In this document: piece after piece, positions 22,976-35,051 of the stretch
Layout: each line of letters begins with the position of its first letter
How positions within the stretch are numbered: position 1 is the stretch's first letter
Source: Anadara kagoshimensis
Taxonomy: Eukaryota; Mollusca; Bivalvia; Arcoida; Arcidae
Assembly (NCBI GenBank): GCA_021292105.1
Contig: CM037874.1
Coordinates: 22,627,534-22,691,533 of the forward strand
Direction of reading: 5' to 3'
DNA: 64,000 nt
Notes under the pieces: generated by a model
Told to the model about the DNA's origin: nothing
Seen by the model: the letters and a program-made list of their open reading frames with translations, nothing else
Databases searched by the model: none
Program-made: the position numbers and the translations under genes

Positions 22976-24154
22976 AACCAGACACGTGATTCTTATTTTT
23001 AAATACACATTATGTACAATTATTGACAAATATATAAAAGCAGCTAATTAAGCGAGGATGTAAAGCTACATTGGTCCGCTATTTGTGATACTATCCTGAC
23101 AGTTGTAACACATACTGCCTATATTGAATAATCTGTAAATTATATGATGTAATATAGGAGTACATATGACACACCTTAGTTTAATGTTCAGCAGACATAA
23201 CCTGCTTGATGTACTCTTTGAAATTCAATTAAGAATTCGCATCCAGCAGATATATTCATGAAAAACATGACAAGTACATAACCATACAACTAAACAAGTA
23301 GAAACAAAAACAAGCGAACGAATAACTATATATTTGTACTAAATTTATGAACATCCTTATTTTATTTAAGTACCATGGTATGGTGTTTGGACAAGCAACG
23401 AAATAAATGTTCAATGTTTTGGTGATAGTTTTATTGGAAGGTCCATACCTATTACATATACGCATGAATAAAAAAGGAAATATTGAATCAACAATCTCAA
23501 ATCCAAAGCAAAATATTTCAAAATCACTATTGCAACGAAGATTAAAAAACTTTTGATAAGCAAGAGACTTGCAATATCCCACTCATGCATGAAATCGATA
23601 AGCCTTATTTCCCCAAAAAAATAATCCAATAATCGCTACTTTAACCTGATTTTAAAAAAAATCAAGATATACAAATTTCTCGCCGACAGATCTATACTTA
23701 CATGGTTTGACAAGTCTTTGTGGCTGATTTTTTTAAGCGTGCTTACGATTCACAGCGCCAACTCTCGACTAGATTCCAATCTTACTCTAACAGATCATAG
23801 TATGAAACACGCTGTCAGTTCGGTTGGTTTTCTGTTTTTACTTTGATTTCCTACACGAACCTAGAACTGACTACTTAGACATAAGAGTAGTGTTTTCAAA
23901 ATTGTATATGAAATTAGATAAAATAAACATCAGTAACCATAGGTGATAACAGGTACTCGGAATAGGGCCATATCACATACATATCACAAAACTACAGTGT
24001 TAAAAAATCGACCGTTCACATATAGCAGTTCAAAGTTTCTTTTTTTAAATACATTCTTGTCTTCTAAGTTTGAGTTGCATCTTTTATACAACTCACTCGT
24101 CATCTCAAATTTATTTTCTCTCCCAAACTACATTTTACCTACTTCATTTTTTAA

Positions 24155-24156
<2 letters not shown>
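22976..24156. other. AT-rich intergenic stretch
   Basis: Nothing supported. The 108-codon minus frame at 23256-23582 is Phe/Tyr/Cys-rich, as expected from chance AT-rich translation. Confidence 0.4.

Positions 24157-24203
<47 letters not shown>
24157..24203. repeat. (CT)n microsatellite
   Basis: About 23 uninterrupted CT units. Ser-Leu repeats in frames across it are artefacts. Confidence 0.9.
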
Positions 24204-24206
<3 letters not shown>

Positions 24207-24784
24207 ATTGTATATTGATTTTAACTTTCAAAAGCAGACTTTCATCTTATTTGTTGTATCAGTTCTACGCATTTTATTCGTTGGCAAACATGTGAAAGGA
24301 CAATATCCTTTATGTAAAAAATAAAGTTCCGTCATACATTTTGGAGTTTCTATATGCCAATGTAGCATTAAGCATTTTAGTTATCTAAATATACATATGT
24401 ACATTTGTGAAGTCACCCCAAACATTAGTTGTTAAGATTTTAATTTTGGTCGTTGTAATCAAAGCGCGTTTTCTGTTATAAAGTTCATATTCGCTTTAGA
24501 ATACGTTCACTGTAAAGAAAGATACACATTCAGAACAAACTTCTTTATTATATTGCTTCCTCTTTTAAAATTTATAGACAGAATGAACGCTAAAATACTT
24601 GTTAACAACGATACCATTTTATAATTATATTATTACAGTTCAAGGTTTCAAAATGCTGTTGTTCGTTTTAAAAGGTCGCAAAAAATTATCCTTCAGAGAT
24701 TAAAATCTAGTCTCCAATGATTTTTTACATCAAAGAAATTTTTTAAAATAAATCGTATGAGTAAGGTAAAAAAAATAGTTTTAT

Positions 24785-25100
24785 AAGAATAATAACCATG
24801 TTCCAGTAGAGTAAAGCATACGAAATCGCATTGAATGTTGGCGTTTGAATAGCGGCAAATTGAACTATGACGTGCACGACGTTACTTGCGTGATGCAGGA
24901 ACTAAAACCTGTAATATTGCTTTATGAAATCAAGAAAGTATTTCCCTATCTATACCATACAAGTCTTTTATTTTACTTACTCACGTTATTTGAAGTACAT
25001 TTGAGTCATGCAATTCATTTTAACGTTTTATTATATACAGAGAAATGTGATACAGTGATATTATACCCCTCGTGTTGTATATTTTAGTCAGTAATGTTAC
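24785..25100. repeat. Old duplication, copy 1
   Basis: Diverged homologue of 27475-27810. Shared landmarks are AATAA-ACCATG...TAGTAAAGCATAC, TTGAATGTTGGCG/TTCCATGTTGCCG, GACGTACATTTG-like and GCAATGTTACT-like words in the same order. No frame is conserved between the copies. Confidence 0.5.
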
Positions 25101-25179
25101 TAGAAATCGAATGTTTTTGTCTAAATAAACATTTTGATCAGTGTTAGATTGTAAAAATATTTTCTTTTTCTAGTTTAAA

Positions 25180-25382
25180 TGTAACATTCTTCAAAAACTA
25201 AGGTTTACTCCCTAATACGAAGTATTTCCTTAGGTAAATTTGGAAAAATATATTTCCGTCCTTTGGGTATTATCTCAACATCTTCAAAAATTTAGTTTCA
25301 CAATATTGGTCTAAGCACTACTGATGAGGAATTGTATTCCGAAACGACCGTCTAGTGCTGTAAAATAAAAACTTGTATCATA
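25180..25382 (+). mobile_element. Hammerhead-ribozyme repeat, first of a direct pair
   Basis: Plus-sense copy, 5' truncated, containing AAGTATTTCCTTAGGTAAAT, the TTTGGGTAT segment and an intact ribozyme, and closing with AAACTTGTATCATACG. A second copy in the same orientation follows at 25502. Confidence 0.8.
25314..25359 (+). ncRNA. Type I hammerhead ribozyme, best copy
   Basis: Stem I arms AGCACTA (25314-25320) and TAGTGCT (25353-25359) pair perfectly over 7 bp. Between them, in order, are CTGATGA, stem II GGAA/TTCC around a TTGTA loop, GAAA, a minimal stem III (CG/CG, 2-nt loop, A-U closing) and the cleavage triplet GTC at 25350-25352. Every conserved core nucleotide is present. Cleavage would fall after C25352. 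The short stem III suggests weak activity as a monomer and better activity as a dimer (from known Penelope-type hammerheads). Confidence 0.88.
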
Positions 25383-25501
25383 CGAAATTGTTTATGATAT
25401 TTTCTAACAGCTCTTTTTTTTTACCTTTTATCAATATATTACGGAAATATCTTTTAAAAAATAAAAAAAATATGCAAACTCCCTTTATATTATTAGATAA
25501 A

Positions 25502-25725
25502 GTTTGAAATATCTTAAAAACTAAGGTATACTCCCTCATGCAAAGTATTTCCTTGGCTAAATTTGCTAAAATATATATTTGATCCCTGGGTATCTTTTCA
25601 ACATCTCAATATCTTGAAAAAAAAGAATGTTGGTTTTATAATTTTGGTCCAAGCACTACTGATGACAAATTGTATTCCGAAACAACCGTCTAGTGCTGAA
25701 AAAATTAAAACTGGTGTAATATGTA
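25502..25725 (+). mobile_element. Hammerhead-ribozyme repeat, second of a direct pair
   Basis: Same orientation as 25180-25382, offset by 338 bp ribozyme to ribozyme. It shows the CTCATGCAAAGTATTTCCTT block and ends AAACTGGTGTAATATGTAAT. Confidence 0.78.
25652..25697 (+). ncRNA. Hammerhead ribozyme, slightly decayed
   Basis: Stem I, CTGATGA, GAAA and GTC are all kept. The first pair of stem II is lost (C opposite C) and one stem III pair is weakened, so folding would be poorer than at 25314. Confidence 0.7.
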
Positions 25726-25879
25726 ATATATTACAACAGACTACAAATTAACTGACGTCCTGGAATCAAACCATGTCATCCTAAAGGACAAAGAAATTTC
25801 AAAAGATTAGGTTGTTTCAATCCCCATTATTATTTGTATGGTAATTTTTTTTAACATTTTCAACCATTTATTAAACAAT

Positions 25880-26050
25880 CAACGTTAGATATACTCGTGC
25901 CTATCCATACGCAAATCACAATTCCAAAAGCAAAGTCAAAACTTGAAAAATTACATTTTAAATACAAGACGTGATTTTAAATTATGAGAGTGAGGTTGAG
26001 TGCTCTGGGTGATGCGCGCAACCGGTTTAACTAGCTACACTCGTCATTTT
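25880..26050 (-). mobile_element. Penelope-like 3' tail, diverged
   Basis: Minus sense; AAATCACAATTCCAAAAGCA, then GAGTGAGGTTGAGTGCTC, then TTAACTAGCTACACTCGTCA. Confidence 0.6.
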
Positions 26051-26081
26051 GTACATCACCTAATTAACACTAATATGGAAT

Positions 26082-26225
26082 ATTATACCAGTGTCGAATT
26101 TACAACACTATACGGCCGTTTTTGGAATGTAATTCCTTATCAGTAGTGCTTGGGTTAAAATTGTGAAACCAAAATATTTTCAAGGGGTTGAAAAAATATC
26201 CAAAGGACCAAAATATATTCAAACA
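26082..26225 (-). mobile_element. Hammerhead-ribozyme repeat, truncated
   Basis: Minus sense. The ribozyme region (26104-26150) has a changed core (CTGATAA) and a lost cleavage triplet, so it is inactive. Confidence 0.65.
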
Positions 26226-26295
26226 TGACATTATGGACGAAATGAAAGATACATGTGCTCTAATTGCGTCCAAACATTGGTTTTACTGGTCATGG

Positions 26296-26297
<2 letters not shown>

Positions 26298-26332
<35 letters not shown>
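26298..26332. repeat. Poly(T) run of about 35
   Basis: Uninterrupted T run, possibly a poly(A) tail read in reverse, but no element is recognised on its right side. Confidence 0.85.
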
Positions 26333-26333
<1 letters not shown>

Positions 26334-26759
26334 TTCTATAAATTTATTTTTATCAGTCTATATAAATCGCAGATTGACATATATTGCGTATTTAGGCTAC
26401 AAATAACTTACTTCTATGCAATTAGGTCTAATCATGCACTTTTAGTTCTATACAATTATGTCTAGTCGTGAACTATTAATGCGAAAATGTAGTTCATTTC
26501 GAAGCATATGTTCACAAGTATTGTTACAATTATAATATACAGGTATGTACTTTTTGTAACACGATTATTTATATTTTGCAATACTGATCTGTACATATAC
26601 AGTATTCGAATGTAACATACATTGTAGAAAAGTTGCATTTCAATTTCATTTTATGGTACAATATGGAAAAACTGTAAAGAATAAAATAAATAAAAGATTT
26701 ACATTTTTGTCTAGATTTTTTCTTGTGTTGTAATTTCTCTCCTACTTACAATCATTAAA
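26333..26759. other. AT-rich intergenic stretch
   Basis: Nothing recognised. Confidence 0.4.
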
Positions 26760-26920
26760 CACAGATAGGTGTAACTAGCTTAACATAGGATGATCACCGT
26801 TCCGGAGCATCCCACTTTTAGTATGGAAGTGTTGTGTTGAACAAATGTGTTTCATTTTGCTTTTTGATCGTGATTTGAACATGAACCATTTTGTTAGTGT
26901 TTAATTACATTTGAATATCG
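26760..26920 (+). mobile_element. Penelope-like 3' tail, diverged
   Basis: Plus sense; GTGTAACTAGCTTAACA, then TTCCGGAGCATCCCACTTTT, then GATTTGAACATGAACCATTT. Confidence 0.55.
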
Positions 26921-27137
26921 ACAAGGTGTATTTTTATATATAATATTGATTATAAAGTTAACAACACAGTATTGTAATACAAAACATCTGTTTTCACTGA
27001 ACTGTAAAAAGCAAGTATTATTGCAAAAAAGATAAGACAGCGGTAAGCTGCATAATCTATCACAGAGTTTAATGTTTAATTGAAAGACGGTAGCATTATG
27101 TATTCAAAAGTTAATAATTCAATATACATATTTTCTC

Positions 27138-27275
27138 ATCAGCTTTGTTACCTGGTTTGCTTCCCTGATGATAGTTCACATGCTTATTCTGGTTAGTCAG
27201 TTTCATAGCTGATACTTTGCTTTTGGATTGTGATTCGAACACAAATAAGTATGCTTATGTTTTATTACAAACAAT
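27138..27275 (+). mobile_element. Penelope-like 3' tail, diverged
   Basis: Plus sense; CTTCCCTGATGATAGTTCAC through TTTGCTTTTGGATTGTGATT to TATGCTTATGTTTTATTA. Confidence 0.6.
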
Positions 27276-27474
27276 ACAAACAAATGTACGTAAAACTTGA
27301 AGTGTTTTGTTTTTAAACGTGATATTTCATGTGATAAATTAAGTTCTTAAATCCTTGAAGCAATAATTCATTGATCGTGCTATACATTTAAATTCAGCTA
27401 TGAACGGGATTTAACACCAACAATTTAAAACTGATTTTAGTATCTGCAGCTGTAGAGTAAACAATTCATTTTCG

Positions 27475-27810
27475 AAAAATAATCACCATGATGCATTATA
27501 GTAAGGCATACATATGAAAGCAAATTCCATGTTGCCGATTGAAAACTAGAATCCACACTATTACGTATACGTATTTGCAAAAGTGACATAAGAGCTCCCA
27601 CATCTATAAAATTGTTTTATAAAACCCAAAGCGTTACATTTTATCCAAAAACCTACAGTTCTAAAATTCCATTTAACTCATTGACGTACATTTGTGTTAT
27701 TATATTATGCGTTTTGTATATATTCATGTATATTATTCGCTAGGAATCTGATACGGCAATATGCTTCTCTTGATATTTGTCAGGCATTGTAGGCAATGTT
27801 ACTATAAAAT
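27475..27810. repeat. Old duplication, copy 2
   Basis: Homologue of 24785-25100 with the same order of landmarks. Confidence 0.5.
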
Positions 27811-28639
27811 GAGTTAAATTAAAACAATCTTGCCATATTAACACGTAATTTTCACGGTAACATTGTATTACATTGTTTTGGCATCAAAGAAGTATAAATA
27901 TATATTTGCGATACGTGTGTTCTGTTTTAGCTATAAACTTTGCCTCACCCAGTTTTATGGCTCACCCAGTTTTACACCATCAGATTATAACGTAGGTCGG
28001 TAATACATAATGCCTTCTATGTCATCCGTGTAAGATTTTGTTTCAAAACAATCCATAATTATAATTAATCATAGCTACGAAAGATAATGATTCAAAGGCA
28101 TTTAATTTTTATGTACTTCTTAGGTCTCGGATCCAATTTTATCACTTAGTAAAAAAAACAATCTGTCATTTGGAATTTTTTTCAAAATGATTGTGCTATG
28201 TTTATCCTATTATAATTGTATGTAAGAAAATCAGAAAATGCTTTCTTATACAACCAAGAAATAAAGGTTTTTCTTTATTGCGTCAGCAAACATTTTTTGT
28301 TACTGGTTCACTTAATCACTTACCATCTCTTTTTTATATCTATAATATAATTTGTTTATATTTGACCAGATAAAACTCCTTTGATACATATGACAAGATT
28401 TTGCGAGATTCTACTGTCATCCAACAAATCCCATTTAAGTGTATTAAAAGGTTTTTTTTCTCTGTAGTATAAGAGAAACGTCTATATGACAGAACATATT
28501 GTCTTCATCCAATATTAAGTGCGTTTTTGTGTCATTCTATGTTTTTATATCATTTTCATTTTAAGACTCCCTTATCCCTAGAGAAAAAAATTATACTATA
28601 AAGATCATATTATTTTTATGTCACATTTAAAAAAATCAA
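27811..28639. other. AT-rich intergenic stretch
   Basis: CTCACCCAGTTTTA occurs twice in a row near 27945-27975. Otherwise nothing. Confidence 0.4.
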
Positions 28640-28828
28640 ATATATCGACATTCTTGGTGTTTTATTTAAAAAGGTATTTTGAATACATTTTGGTACTTAA
28701 GCTATCTTTTGAAAATCTTAAATAAAATTTTGGTTCCACACTTTTGGTCCAAGCATTACTGATGAGAATTGTATTCCGAAACACCGTCAGGTGCATAAAA
28801 TTAGAACTGGTATAGTATGCAATTGAAA
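28640..28828 (+). mobile_element. Hammerhead-ribozyme repeat, decayed
   Basis: Plus sense. The ribozyme region starts at 28752. CTGATGA, GAAA and GTC survive, but the stem I 3' arm is altered and stems II and III are shortened. Confidence 0.7.
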
Positions 28829-29245
28829 TGTGACAAATTGTGTTACTCAATAATTAAATAATTAAAATTGACTATATTATAAAAATTTAAAAAATGTACG
28901 TAAACTCAAGATGCTTCCACTGTCATTTATCTATAATTTGCCAAATAATGCTTTAAAACCAGACACACACATAAAATCACATTCAGCATTGCAATTTGTA
29001 CTTCAAGCATGTCCTACAACGCCAAATGTATACGTACATGTATCATAAAAATCTAACAAACAGATCAATGTTAAAATATATTTTAAAAAAAACAAATTAT
29101 AAACTTTGAAAATGGGCATATTTATTTAAGCACAGCCTTCTGTCAGAGGAGTAAATTCGGGTGCTCGAGAACAATTTGTTGATTGCAGCTTCAGTATATA
29201 TTTGTTGAATATGATTTACCTAAAAGTATTCAGAATATATTTAAC

Positions 29246-29469
29246 GTACCATAGTTCTATGTAATTTTTGCTTTTACACGTGACTCATCTAGTAGTTTAG
29301 CTAAGCAGGAACTGCTTCATCTTTTTAAAAGCACACAGTCGCACTTTCCCTACTGAGGTTCACGTGTTCAAGTTGATTTACCAGTTTTTAATTTTTTACT
29401 TTGCTTTTGGGATTGTGATTTTGATATTAACTGGCATGTTTGTGTTTGATATATATATATATATATATC
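29246..29469 (+). mobile_element. Penelope-like 3' tail ending in an (AT)n run
   Basis: Plus sense from GTACCATAGTTCTATGTAAT to GGCATGTTTGTGTTTGAT (about 29450). It is followed directly by about ten AT units. Confidence 0.65.
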
Positions 29470-30786
29470 AAGCAAATACATGTGCATAAGTACATCTATT
29501 TTCTCGTTGTTTCTACAAAATCCCACGAGAGTTCAGTAATAATGACTTAATGGTTTTATATCTTATTTAATTATGAAGTGTAACACCTTGTTGTACGTGT
29601 ATCTAAACCCAATATTTGTTTTGATTGTTATTTCATCGGAATCAGCTGTCGGAACATCCAAATCAATTTTGTTGGAATGAAATGTCAATAGTCTATTAAC
29701 AGAAGAAACTCTTCAGTTCACATCTGCCTTCTGTGTTTTTCACACTTCTCATAATTAGCTTTCTCAGGAACATATACACATTGTGTAAGCTCATATAGTC
29801 TTTAATTCAATCAAGTAAAATACTTGATGTCGGAAAGAGTTGATTACAGTTCTTTCGAACAATGTAGTCTTTAACTAGTCCCAAAGAAAATAAATGTAAA
29901 CAGTTAAGTTATTTGGATTTTTAATCAAAGCTTTAAAGGTTTTGGGTCCTTGCTATTTGTAGAAATAATTTCATTTAAACAGAAAGATACAACTTTCACA
30001 CTGATAAGAAATGTTGCTTTTTATTCTCCTAATTAAATTCATCTAATCGATAGGAGTAGTGTTAGAAGTCATTACATTACCCGAGGGTATTACTTTGACC
30101 CAACAATTGAAATCGGATCAAATATTTACTTTTGTGGCGCGTTGTATTGCATTGGTAATATAAAAATCTCCTATGTTATCGTTGTATTACAGACATTTGA
30201 AATCGGATTAAGCGATACAGACACATGCTGGGCTTAAATTAACATCATTTCAATTCTGAAATCTCACTTTATACACTCTAAGTTTTAGCACCAAGTTACT
30301 TTTAGCGTTATATCATCGATACGCCTTCAGGTTTTGTCAATATGCATTAGAGCAAATGTGTGCACTTTCTGTAAACATTGGTACATAATGTTAATCTTTA
30401 AATGCTGAAAGAATTCAGATAATAAAAATCAAAATTCTGTTGTTATGGCTTACAGCAGATTAATACAATCACAGCCTTTGGTTTTCAAAGCGGTAGATGA
30501 CAAGTTATTAGGTTCTACAAAATACTTCGATGAAACTCGAACATTTCAGTTCACAAACATATTTGTAATAAGCATATTGCATGTCAAAAGATTGCATTTG
30601 TAATATCACAAGTATCCATTTTAGTTTACCGTGTGTTTATATTGTATGTGATTTGTGTCAATGTGAGCTTAAACACATTTTATTTAGGTTCGACTTTTCA
30701 ATATATCATTGTAAATACAATATGTCAAATACACGGTAATCGAAATCACTTATAACACTATGCTCTGGGCTGTGTATACTTACCAC
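29470..30786. other. Intergenic stretch, nothing recognised
   Basis: No gene with supporting signals on either strand. Confidence 0.4.
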
Positions 30787-30915
30787 ATTAAAAACAAACA
30801 TACTAATCCATGTCCAATTCACAATCCAGAAGCAAACTTTAAAACTGACAAAGTGGTTAAACACGTGGACTTTCACCAGGGGAGCAAGGCCGGGTGAAAG
30901 TAATGGTAAAGTAAC
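30787..30915 (-). mobile_element. Penelope-like 3' tail, well conserved terminus
   Basis: Minus sense; AAAAACAAACATACTAATCC, CACAATCCAGAAGCAAAC, then a GCCGGGTG block. Confidence 0.72.
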
Positions 30916-31224
30916 TGTCTGTTTCAATGTTAAGGCGTAAAACCCTGAAATCACCCCGAGGTATTATGTTGCATGAATTTCTTAGTAATTATATGACAAT
31001 CAAACAAATTATATGCTCAAGTTGATGTTTTTAAGTGAAGAATACAATAGCACACAGGAATACATAATGTGTTTATGAAATGAAAATGTGAATGGAATGA
31101 AATAACAATCTAACCTAAGAAATTCATATAAGCGTAACAAGGTATATTTATAGCACCTGACAATACTTTTGCATAAATGTACGGGGTACTGTTTACACCG
31201 TATACAACAATCTCAATTGCTGAT

Positions 31225-31488
31225 TAAAGTCTCTGTGTCCAGGATTGCCCTGGATATATATTTGACGTCTCATAGTTCCAAGTTCCTTTCACACAATTTT
31301 TATTACACACTTAGCAGGTGTACCTAGCTAAACAGGATGTGCTTATCCTTCCAAAGCACACGGCCTCACTTCCCTGGTGGAAGTTTACGTGTCTAACATA
31401 ACTTCTCAGTTCCAAAGTTTTTACTTTGCTTCTGGATTTTGATTCGGACATGGATTAGTATGTTTGTTTTTGATTAATCATATAAAAT
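31225..31488 (+). mobile_element. Penelope-like 3' tail, nearly complete
   Basis: One of the longest tails. It runs from GTCCAGGATTGCCCTGGATA through TTTGACGTC, GCTAAACAGG, CACTTCCCTGGTGGAAGTTT and TTTACTTTGCTTCTGGATTT to TGTTTGTTTTTGATTAAT. Confidence 0.8.
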
Positions 31489-32231
31489 ATCAACCATACC
31501 TGCCGATGTTCAAATCAAACTAAAGTTCTAATAATTGTTTCTCATTACACTTCTTTCGAATATAATTATAGCTTACATATAATACATAAAACATTGTTGA
31601 TTTTTCTTTACGTTCAATAATATTTTAGTTCTAGTTTATTTTATAAATGTATTGATTAGTTCATAATTGGTCCCAGAAGAATCAAGGTAATTTATTTCAA
31701 AAGACTGTCTTTACTAAACATGCTGCTAAGTTTTACTCAATGTATTTCAGGACTCTTACAGTATCTTTGTTTTGATCTTAAAAATCGGCTTTTTGAAAAG
31801 TAAACTCTCTACATGTGGTATGATTATATACTCATTCGATAAAGTAACTACTGGTTGTGCAATCGTCAAAGTTTCCATTGATTGTTGCTTGAGATTTAAT
31901 ACCACAGTATAGGCTGTAATATATTGATACACTGATGTTGTAAGTGTAATTCTTTTAAAGAAATGATTTGATAATTATATATTTACAAAGCAGATAAGTA
32001 TTAAGTAATATATTATCCAGACATTAAAACATGTTTTATTTTTTTCGCAGAGTCTAGACAATTGGTGATTTATTTAGTGCACGAATACTGAACAGTAAAG
32101 CCAAGAAATCCATGAATATTACTAAATCATCTTTTATGAAGCCGCTCCTGTTCTTAAACAAAAGGACAAAATGTGTTACAGAAAAATATTGAAAAAAATG
32201 TGTGTTATACATCTTCATGATTCATTATCCT
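31489..32231. other. AT-rich intergenic stretch
   Basis: A short minus-sense tail trace may follow directly (ATCAACCATACCTGCCGATG, near 31490). Otherwise nothing. Confidence 0.4.
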
Positions 32232-32445
32232 CGACTAATATTACCCTAGATATATTTGACGTTCCATAGGTCAATGTTCCTTTCATTCCAAACTTTGATT
32301 TTACAAGTGGCGGTTGTAGATAGCTAAACAGGAAGTGCTTAGCACGACTTTCTAAGTTGAAGTGCATGTGTTGTACCGGATTTGCCATATTGAAATTTGC
32401 TTTGGGATTGTGATTGGGACATACCGATATATGTTTAAGTATCAT
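32232..32445 (+). mobile_element. Penelope-like 3' tail, diverged
   Basis: Plus sense; ACCCTAGATATATTTGACG, GCTAAACAGGAAGTGCTTAG and TGGGATTGTGATTGGGACAT. The 125-codon minus frame here is the antisense of this repeat. Confidence 0.65.
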
Positions 32446-33584
32446 GCACTGTTTAAGGTATTTGATATAACAATATGAGAAAATATAACATTTAAATTGT
32501 GCAATGCAATTGACAACAACCAACATAACTAACACGACACCATGCAACTTAATGTCAGAAAACAACCGAACAAAGGCAAGCCAAATAAACACATATTCAG
32601 ACTACTCATTTTGAAAGTTTTGCCGAATACGTGAGTCGATGTTCTTTTGTGTAGTTATGGAAGATTCGAAGGACGACTTTAATAATAATATATTACAAGC
32701 AGCAGTGCATAAATAATAGTATGCGTATTTAGAAATTCAAAAAAGCCTTATTTTACCAAATGACGAACTAGCAATCGCTAAATGTATACATTAACCATAC
32801 AAATGTGAAACGTTTAACTATTTGTTTTAAATGACATATAAGACATATATATATAATAATTAAAATCTAAAACTATAAAAGTCCATCAGTGTCAGTTTCG
32901 TTGCATGTTTCAATGGTTCTAGCGATTATAACACAATGATATATAAATACATGAAATTGTATGACATGGCCAAAATAAAGATAATACAAACATGCATACA
33001 ACTTATCGTACCATGTGCATAAAAAATTACAAGGAAATATGATATGCATCACCGTCATCCATATTAAAATACTTTTATTTTAGTCATATCGTTATGAATA
33101 TGTTCGTGGAAAATGTCACTATAATTATCTATGGGAATGAAATGAAACTAGATCTGCAGAATTTCCAAATAACTATGATGTAGTTTAACAGACAAAACTT
33201 TAATGTTCTCATAAATCTTCCCACTCATCACTTTAGTTATTTCTGCTATTTGTTAAAATTTTAAACCACATCGAGATAAATTACAACCGTTCCGTAGTGA
33301 ATTACTCAATATTATACTAAAATAAGAAATTGACCGTCAATGAAAATCAGATACCAGTAAATGTATTCTCAACACCCACGTTATTATCTGAAATGGGAAG
33401 AAATTTGAAACTGAAAAAAGATGTAATTGACAACAGCCAACGCAAGCAAGAATACAACACCATTAGATCATCAACCACAAACTATAGACTGGCACTGGAA
33501 TCAACGTTTTTATAGGCATTGTTAGAGTACGAATAGAAGGTTATTTAACTGCGATCAGAAAAATTAACATTTGCATTTTAAATA
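32446..33584. other. AT-rich intergenic stretch
   Basis: The 61-codon frame at 33330-33515 is hydrophilic and less AT-biased, but has no splice or family support. Confidence 0.35.
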
Positions 33585-33868
33585 TATCAGTTGTAGCTGG
33601 CTAAACAGTTGGAACATATGTTTCCAAACAACCGTTATCACTTCCATGGAGTAGGTTTAACTGCATTTGCTAGCAATAAAAGATTTAACTTTCCATTTGT
33701 TATTTTTTTATTGCAATGACGTTAACGTTGCAACCAACAACAAAAAAAAACTAAAATAAGAATATTAACAGTTATCACACTTTCCCGAAGGATGTTCAAT
33801 TGCGTTTAACGGCTTTCAAAGTTTTAATTTTGTTTTCATTTTTTTAACATTGATTGGTATATGTTCTT
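33585..33868 (+). mobile_element. Penelope-like 3' tail, split and decayed
   Basis: Two plus-sense pieces (33585-33700 and 33790-33868). The terminal word TTAACATTGATTGGTATATG reappears at 34064, implying a partial local duplication around the simple repeats. Confidence 0.5.
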
Positions 33869-33885
33869 TAATTGCGCTAACGTGT

Positions 33886-33949
33886 ATTTATGTATTTATT
33901 TATTTATTTATATACACATTTCTTACCGCAAAGTATGAGCGTTTATAAA

Positions 33950-33988
<39 letters not shown>

Positions 33989-34062
33989 TTTAGATATCTT
34001 TTAAAGTTATTAACAATAAATATTTATTTATTTATTCATTATTTTGTTTATTATTTTGTGAT
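33886..34062. repeat. (TATT)n and (CT)n simple repeats
   Basis: TATTTATT units at 33886-33910 and 34017-34050, and a CT run at 33952-33985. Confidence 0.8.
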
Positions 34063-34095
34063 TTTAACATTGATTGGTATATGTTCTTTGAATGT

Positions 34096-35051
34096 GCTAT
34101 CATTTTAACCACCAACAACCTAAAATAGAAAATTCACTCCCGTAAACCACCTACGATTTATGCTGACGTTAATGAAACCTAAATATGTAGGACATCTGTA
34201 CTAAAACTAATTACTAAACAATATGGCTCTAAGAAATGTGTGACATACAATTTATGAATGTTATCACTGCTATAAAGTATCTAATAATGGTCAACGCGTT
34301 CTATAAAACAGGTCTCTGATAACTCACACATCAACGATTTTATTTCATCATATAGTTTCATGAACATTATGCCTTGATTACTAGCAATATATGATATATA
34401 TCATTATCAACTTTGCGTTCAGTAAATTAGGGGAGTTAATTCCTGTTCCTGTGTAGGTAAGTCTGGTCTTCGTCTACTGTTAGTAGACTGTCCACTGGTG
34501 GGTGTTATTAGATCTTTCAAGGTGTAACATATAACCTTTGGTCATAATTCCAATAGGTAAAGAATTAAAACATTATTTCACTTTAAAAAATTCCGATCGA
34601 AATAAAAGTTTTTTCTCTTTTTTTAAATTACAACCTAACACAATATGTTTCATTAGAAGCTCGTTTATATTTATGTGGAGTTAATTCCCGTTTATAAAAA
34701 ACATATTGTATCATGTTTCTGCACATGTCACCCAGATGAAAGGTCTTGTTAATAATTCATTTTTTCTTTGTTTCAATCATTTTGATTGGTGAGATCTTTT
34801 CTGTTACGTTTGCATGAATGGATTGGCTCTCAGTTACGTCATCTGATTTTGGACGAAGCACACCTTTGCAATTGTTATGCTGTTCTTTACTTGTTACGAC
34901 TATAGTGTTGTTTAAATTGTTCATTTGTTGTTAAAAACTCATATAAGTTCAATTATAAGAAATGATTTTTTGTGTTATGGAATGATGAAAGAATTGGACA
35001 ATTTGCACACGTAACATAATTCGCTATGCAAATTTATGATAAAATAGACTG
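34096..35051. other. Intergenic stretch, nothing recognised
   Basis: TAGGGGAGTTAATTCC and TGGAGTTAATTCCCG (near 34430 and 34675) are two similar words. No gene. Confidence 0.4.

Noticed and set aside
24070-24324. Ser-Leu-rich frames
   Set aside because: Translation of the (CT)n microsatellite.
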